DNA of 64,000 nucleotides from Salsuginibacillus kocurii DSM 18087 (lineage in GTDB: Bacteria > Bacillota > Bacilli > Bacillales > Marinococcaceae): contig NZ_KB898623.1 of assembly GCF_000377705.1 (NCBI RefSeq), positions 186,001-250,000 on the forward strand. The letters are read 5' to 3'. The translations under genes and the position numbers were made by a program. The number at the start of each line of letters is the position of its first letter. Position 1 is the first letter of the stretch. The notes under the pieces are model-generated. The model worked only from the letters and a program-made list of their open reading frames with translations, did not search any database and had not been told where the DNA came from. Of the stretch, positions 61,094-64,000 are shown piece by piece.

Positions 61094-62293
61094 ATGGCGC
61101 AGCCGAAGTATGTAATGAATATTGACAAAATTGAAGCAATTCCAGAAGATGAACGCGCAAAACTAAAGCAAATTACCGAAAAATTTGTGTTTCGTGTCAA
61201 TGAATATTATTTAAGCCTTATCGATTGGAACGACCCGAACGACCCCATCAAAAATTTGGTCATTCCAAATGAAGGAGAACTTTCTGAATACGGCAGGTGG
61301 GACGCTTCAGATGAAGATACAAACTATGTCGTACCAGGGTGCCAACATAAATATGAAACTACCGCCTTACTTATTTGCTCTGAAGTTTGCGGCGCCTACT
61401 GCCGTTATTGCTTCCGCAAACGTTTGTTTAGAAATGACGTTAAAGAAGCCATGTCAGATGTCGACCCTGGTATTGAGTACATTCGCAATCATCCTGAGAT
61501 CAATAACGTCCTGCTTACAGGGGGCGACCCGCTTATTCTAGCCACTAAGAAATTACGTTATATTATTGAAGAATTGCGAAGTATTCCACATGTGAAAATT
61601 ATTCGCATCGGTTCTAAGCTTCCAGTCTTTAATCCTATGCGAATTTACGAAGATGAGGAGCTATTGGACTTGTTCCGGGAGTATTCCACGGTCGATAACC
61701 GCATTTATGTAATGGCTCATGTGAATCACCCCCGAGAAATTACTGCTGAAGCAAAGCGCGGCTTCCAGGCGCTTCACGATGCCAACGTAACAGTTGTCAA
61801 CCAGACACCAGTCTTAAAGGGAATTAATTCTGACCCGGATGTCCTGGCTGAATTACTTGATAAACTTTCCTGGGCCGGGGTAACACCTTACTATTTCTTT
61901 ATCAACCGTCCAGTAGCCGGTAACAATGATTTTGTTCTCAGCTTAAAAGAAGCTTATGAAGCTGTGGAAGAAGCTAAAGCAAAAACGAGCGGTCTCGGTA
62001 AGCGAGTACGACTGTCTATGAGCCATACATCTGGCAAAATTGAAATATTGGCGATTGAAGACGGCAAAGCGTATTTGAAGTACCACCAATCGCGTGACGG
62101 TAAGTACGGCAAATTTATGGTACTTGATTGTCCCGATGAAGCAGGCTGGTTTGATGACCTTCCAGGAAACGAAGAACACTGGGACCCGCCTAAGAAAAAG
62201 ACTGAAAACGTTGTCTCAGTAAATGAGATGCCGGATATGCCGCAAAAGAAAAAGCCCCGTGACCGAAAAATGCCGGCGAGCTCCTCAAAATAA
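61094..62293 (+). CDS. KamA-family radical SAM/PLP 2,3-aminomutase (substrate may not be lysine)
   Basis: The 399-residue product has the radical SAM cluster motif C99-x3-C103-x2-C106 (VCGAYCRYCFRKRLF) and aligns along its length with lysine 2,3-aminomutase (YYLSLIDWNDPNDP, VLLTGGDPLI, PHVKIIRIGSKLPV, VVNQTPVLKGIN). The PLP lysine is probably K315 in SHTSGK, replacing the PGGGGK of clostridial lysine aminomutase. At the two aspartates that hold the lysine side chain (D293, D330) I align R272 and S308, so an acidic substrate such as glutamate is more likely. The zinc-binding C-terminus is replaced by a Lys/Pro-rich tail. AGGAGG precedes the ATG. Confidence 0.88.
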   Translation: MAQPKYVMNIDKIEAIPEDERAKLKQITEKFVFRVNEYYLSLIDWNDPNDPIKNLVIPNEGELSEYGRWDASDEDTNYVVPGCQHKYETTALLICSEVCGAYCRYCFRKRLFRNDVKEAMSDVDPGIEYIRNHPEINNVLLTGGDPLILATKKLRYIIEELRSIPHVKIIRIGSKLPVFNPMRIYEDEELLDLFREYSTVDNRIYVMAHVNHPREITAEAKRGFQALHDANVTVVNQTPVLKGINSDPDVLAELLDKLSWAGVTPYYFFINRPVAGNNDFVLSLKEAYEAVEEAKAKTSGLGKRVRLSMSHTSGKIEILAIEDGKAYLKYHQSRDGKYGKFMVLDCPDEAGWFDDLPGNEEHWDPPKKKTENVVSVNEMPDMPQKKKPRDRKMPASSSK

Positions 62294-62417
62294 CAGATTG
62301 GTGCCTGTTATTGGGGCCACTCCTGCACGATGCCACCATAACCTATTAAACTAATTGTACAAATACAAGAATTAAGCAGTGTTCACCTAAGAAGCTGCTC
62401 TTTCAAACCGTTTGTAA

Positions 62418-62455
62418 AGCCTCCCGCTCCATTTTTCGGATCGGGAGGCTTTAAT
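62418..62455 (+). terminator. Terminator of the KamA-family gene
   Basis: AAAGCCTCCCG / CGGGAGGCTTT perfect 11-bp stem with a 16-nt loop, followed by AATA; it lies about 125 nt after the stop. Confidence 0.85.
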
Positions 62456-62734
62456 ATAGCAGGTCTCCCTGCGCCGTTCTTATAAAACCATCCACCAAAT
62501 AGATGAATTGTAAAGCTTAGGGGCGAGCATTACAAGAATAATCAAACTGTAGCTGCACAAACAGTCAGGGGACATTAAACTGTAGACTTTTCATGTAAGT
62601 AGCTTAATATTTGTACATAATTCTACGCAGTTAAAGGTACATGATCAGCTAAAATCAATCAGGAGAGCTTTTTCTATTTTGTTGTAACTCATGTTACACT
62701 TTGCATAGAAATAATTTGGAGAGATGCGAAACTT
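62456..62734. other. Spacer upstream of the lipoprotein gene
   Basis: No gene, clear repeat or operator was seen; a promoter for the next gene is expected near 62680-62715 (TTGTAACTCATGTTACACT contains a small GTAAC/GTTAC inverted pair). Confidence 0.3.
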
Positions 62735-63514
62735 ATGAAGCACATCACAATGATTCTGCCAACCCTCCTCCTGTTACATGGCTGTGCAAATAGTACCGAT
62801 GAAGAAGTTAAGAATGAGGAGGAAGGAGAGCAGGAGCAACAAAGCGAGACGTTCTATGAAAATCCTTTTTACCAGATCGTTTTTGAAGGCTGGGAAGAAA
62901 AGAGCATTGAGGGGACAAATGGCTTTTCAGCTCATTTCACCGTTTTTACCCAGGATGAGCGCAGAGAATTGAGACCTGAAGATGTTCGTTTAGCTCCTCA
63001 AGAAGATGCTGCTGATGACCAGGGCCACTCCTACCCATCTTCTGTTGATGACGCTTCTATTGAAGAAGGAGAACAGTCGAATGAACTAAACATCACTCTG
63101 TTCTATGAATCATTTATTAACCGTGAGGCTGAGCTTATTAAGCTCCCTATCTCTTTTCAACCTCGCCCGGAGACTACAAACCATCAAGTTACATTTGAAG
63201 ATATAACAGACGAAGAACTTCCCATCACCCATGATGATGTAATGATCAGTGACTTTGAACAAACTGGTTCATCCTTTTCCCTAGAAGCATTTGACTTGCA
63301 TTCCTTACAAGACGCAGGCCTGTGGATTTCTTTTGGAGAAGAAGTGATATATCCAAGCCATTCAACGACAGAGTTCGACAATGACGGACAAGTTCTAAAC
63401 GGAGAATATGAATTTGCGGTAGATTTACCGGAATCTTTTACCCTCCACCTTGAGCGCAGACAAACGCGAGAGATCAACTGGTCTCACACTTTTTCCTTTT
63501 CCCCCCAGGGATGA
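62735..63514 (+). CDS. Acidic lipoprotein of unknown function
   Basis: The 259-residue product has a lipobox (LLLHGC) and is rich in Asp/Glu (EEVKNEEEGEQEQQ). The mature part looks like two beta-sandwich segments, each containing a FEGWEEKS or FEQTGSSFSL-like strand and an Asp/Glu-rich loop, resembling secreted immunoglobulin-like folds of unknown role. GGAGAG precedes the ATG. Single gene with a terminator. No family recognised. Confidence 0.7.
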   Translation: MKHITMILPTLLLLHGCANSTDEEVKNEEEGEQEQQSETFYENPFYQIVFEGWEEKSIEGTNGFSAHFTVFTQDERRELRPEDVRLAPQEDAADDQGHSYPSSVDDASIEEGEQSNELNITLFYESFINREAELIKLPISFQPRPETTNHQVTFEDITDEELPITHDDVMISDFEQTGSSFSLEAFDLHSLQDAGLWISFGEEVIYPSHSTTEFDNDGQVLNGEYEFAVDLPESFTLHLERRQTREINWSHTFSFSPQG

Positions 63515-63539
63515 CTCGAATAGAACGTATAAACAAAGA

Positions 63540-63580
63540 AAGAGCACTACCTCCCCCTGCGGAGAGGTGGTGCTCTTTTT
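63540..63580. terminator. Bidirectional terminator between the lipoprotein and hydrolase genes
   Basis: AAAGAGCACTACCTC / GAGGTGGTGCTCTTT stem (one G-T pair) with a CCCCTGCGGA loop, followed by T residues on the plus strand and A-run counterpart on the other. Confidence 0.93.
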
Positions 63581-63583
63581 CCT

Positions 63584-64000
63584 TTAGCTGTCTGCCACGA
63601 TATTTTCCAGCCTGCCAATTCCCTCTACCTCAATTGTTATCTTGTCACCAGGTTGCAGAAACTGCGGAGGGTCCATTGCTTTGCCTACTCCGGCTGGAGT
63701 GCCAGTCGCAATAATATCTCCCGGCTCTAGAGTAATGGCTTGAGAAATCGTTTCAATGAGCGTTGGTACATCAAAAATCAGTTGATCGGTGGAGCCTTGC
63801 TGCCGCTCTTCTCCGTTAACAAACGTGGTTAACGTTAGTGGTTCCTCTGGCATGAATTCCTTAGGGACAATCCATGGTCCTAACGGTGCAAACGTATCTA
63901 AGCTTTTCCCCAATAAGAACTGGCTGTGCTTTTTTTGTAAGTCTCTCGCCGTTACATCATTGAACAACGTATAACCAAAGATGTATTGGCCAGCTTCTTC
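63584..64000 (-). CDS. Fumarylacetoacetate hydrolase-family protein (partial, C-terminal part)
   Basis: The frame runs in from the window end, so the N-terminus is missing (138 residues visible). It has GYTLFNDVTARDLQKKHSQFLLGKSLD, GPWIVP, and the C-terminal TGTPAGVGKAMDPPQFLQPGDKITIEVEGIG of the FAH superfamily, which hydrolyses or decarboxylates beta-dicarbonyl and 2-oxo acids with Mg2+. Typical substrates are acylpyruvates and products of aromatic degradation; the specific one is unknown. Confidence 0.92.
   Translation of the reverse strand, partial: EEAGQYIFGYTLFNDVTARDLQKKHSQFLLGKSLDTFAPLGPWIVPKEFMPEEPLTLTTFVNGEERQQGSTDQLIFDVPTLIETISQAITLEPGDIIATGTPAGVGKAMDPPQFLQPGDKITIEVEGIGRLENIVADS

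Overview
The window looks like a chromosomal segment of a low-to-moderate GC, spore-forming Bacillaceae. It carries a partial CotO-like spore coat gene, MecA, Spx, SpxH, CoiA, RelQ, PrpE and YjbA. The gene order from cotO/fabI through the yjb genes, mecA-spx-yjbC, trpS/yjbA and fabF/fabH to the arg/car operon matches, in reverse, the order I remember for the Bacillus subtilis argC-to-fabI/cotO region. Several exported lipoproteins are extremely acidic, which suggests a halophilic or haloalkaliphilic relative. I see no tRNA, rRNA, CRISPR array, phage or insertion sequence.

Layout. 1-4.1 kb: CotO-like coat protein (partial), two small unknown genes, a GC-rich repeat block, fabI with a FapR-type operator, and prpE with a small lipoprotein gene. 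4.1-10.5 kb: RluD-type pseudouridine synthase, NAD kinase, RelQ and YjbL on the minus strand, divergent from YjbK, YjbJ, YjbI and SpxH. 10.7-16.6 kb: pepF, coiA, mecA, spx and a YjbC-like acetyltransferase, all minus strand. 16.8-25.9 kb: a mixed stretch holding a secreted glycoside-hydrolase-like protein, HD protein, 3-hydroxyacid dehydrogenase, CaCA exchanger, EamA permease, thioredoxin-like protein, trpS and yjbA. 26-31 kb: two unknown coiled-coil-type genes, a large DHH/CBS/tRNA-nucleotidyltransferase fusion and an LCP protein. 31-33.3 kb: fabH-fabF with a second FapR-type operator. 34.2-43.8 kb: the arginine operon argCJBD-carAB-argF behind a promoter overlapped by an ARG box.

44-46.2 kb: a three-gene minus-strand cluster ctaG, SCO, then a lipoprotein redoxin whose reading frame is interrupted by one TGA exactly at the first catalytic position of a CxxC-type motif (UGLC). 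A 6-bp hairpin follows whose apical loop starts 20 nt after the TGA. This is best read as a selenocysteine protein with a bacterial SECIS, and it is the strongest unusual signal here.

46.8-54 kb: GNAT, azlCD, BsuPI-type lipoprotein, YitT-family protein, small membrane proteins, rhodanese and an AI-2E-family permease. 54.7-64 kb: a TAXI-TRAP transporter (binding lipoprotein plus fused permease), RpiR regulator, class-III aminotransferase of the glutamate-1-semialdehyde aminomutase type, a KamA-family radical SAM aminomutase whose lysine-specificity positions are changed, a lipoprotein and a fumarylacetoacetate-hydrolase-family gene cut by the window end. These last genes may form a beta-amino-acid (possibly beta-glutamate) module; that is inference. 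A dispersed intergenic repeat is present in three copies (near 5.1, 24.4 and 47.5 kb).
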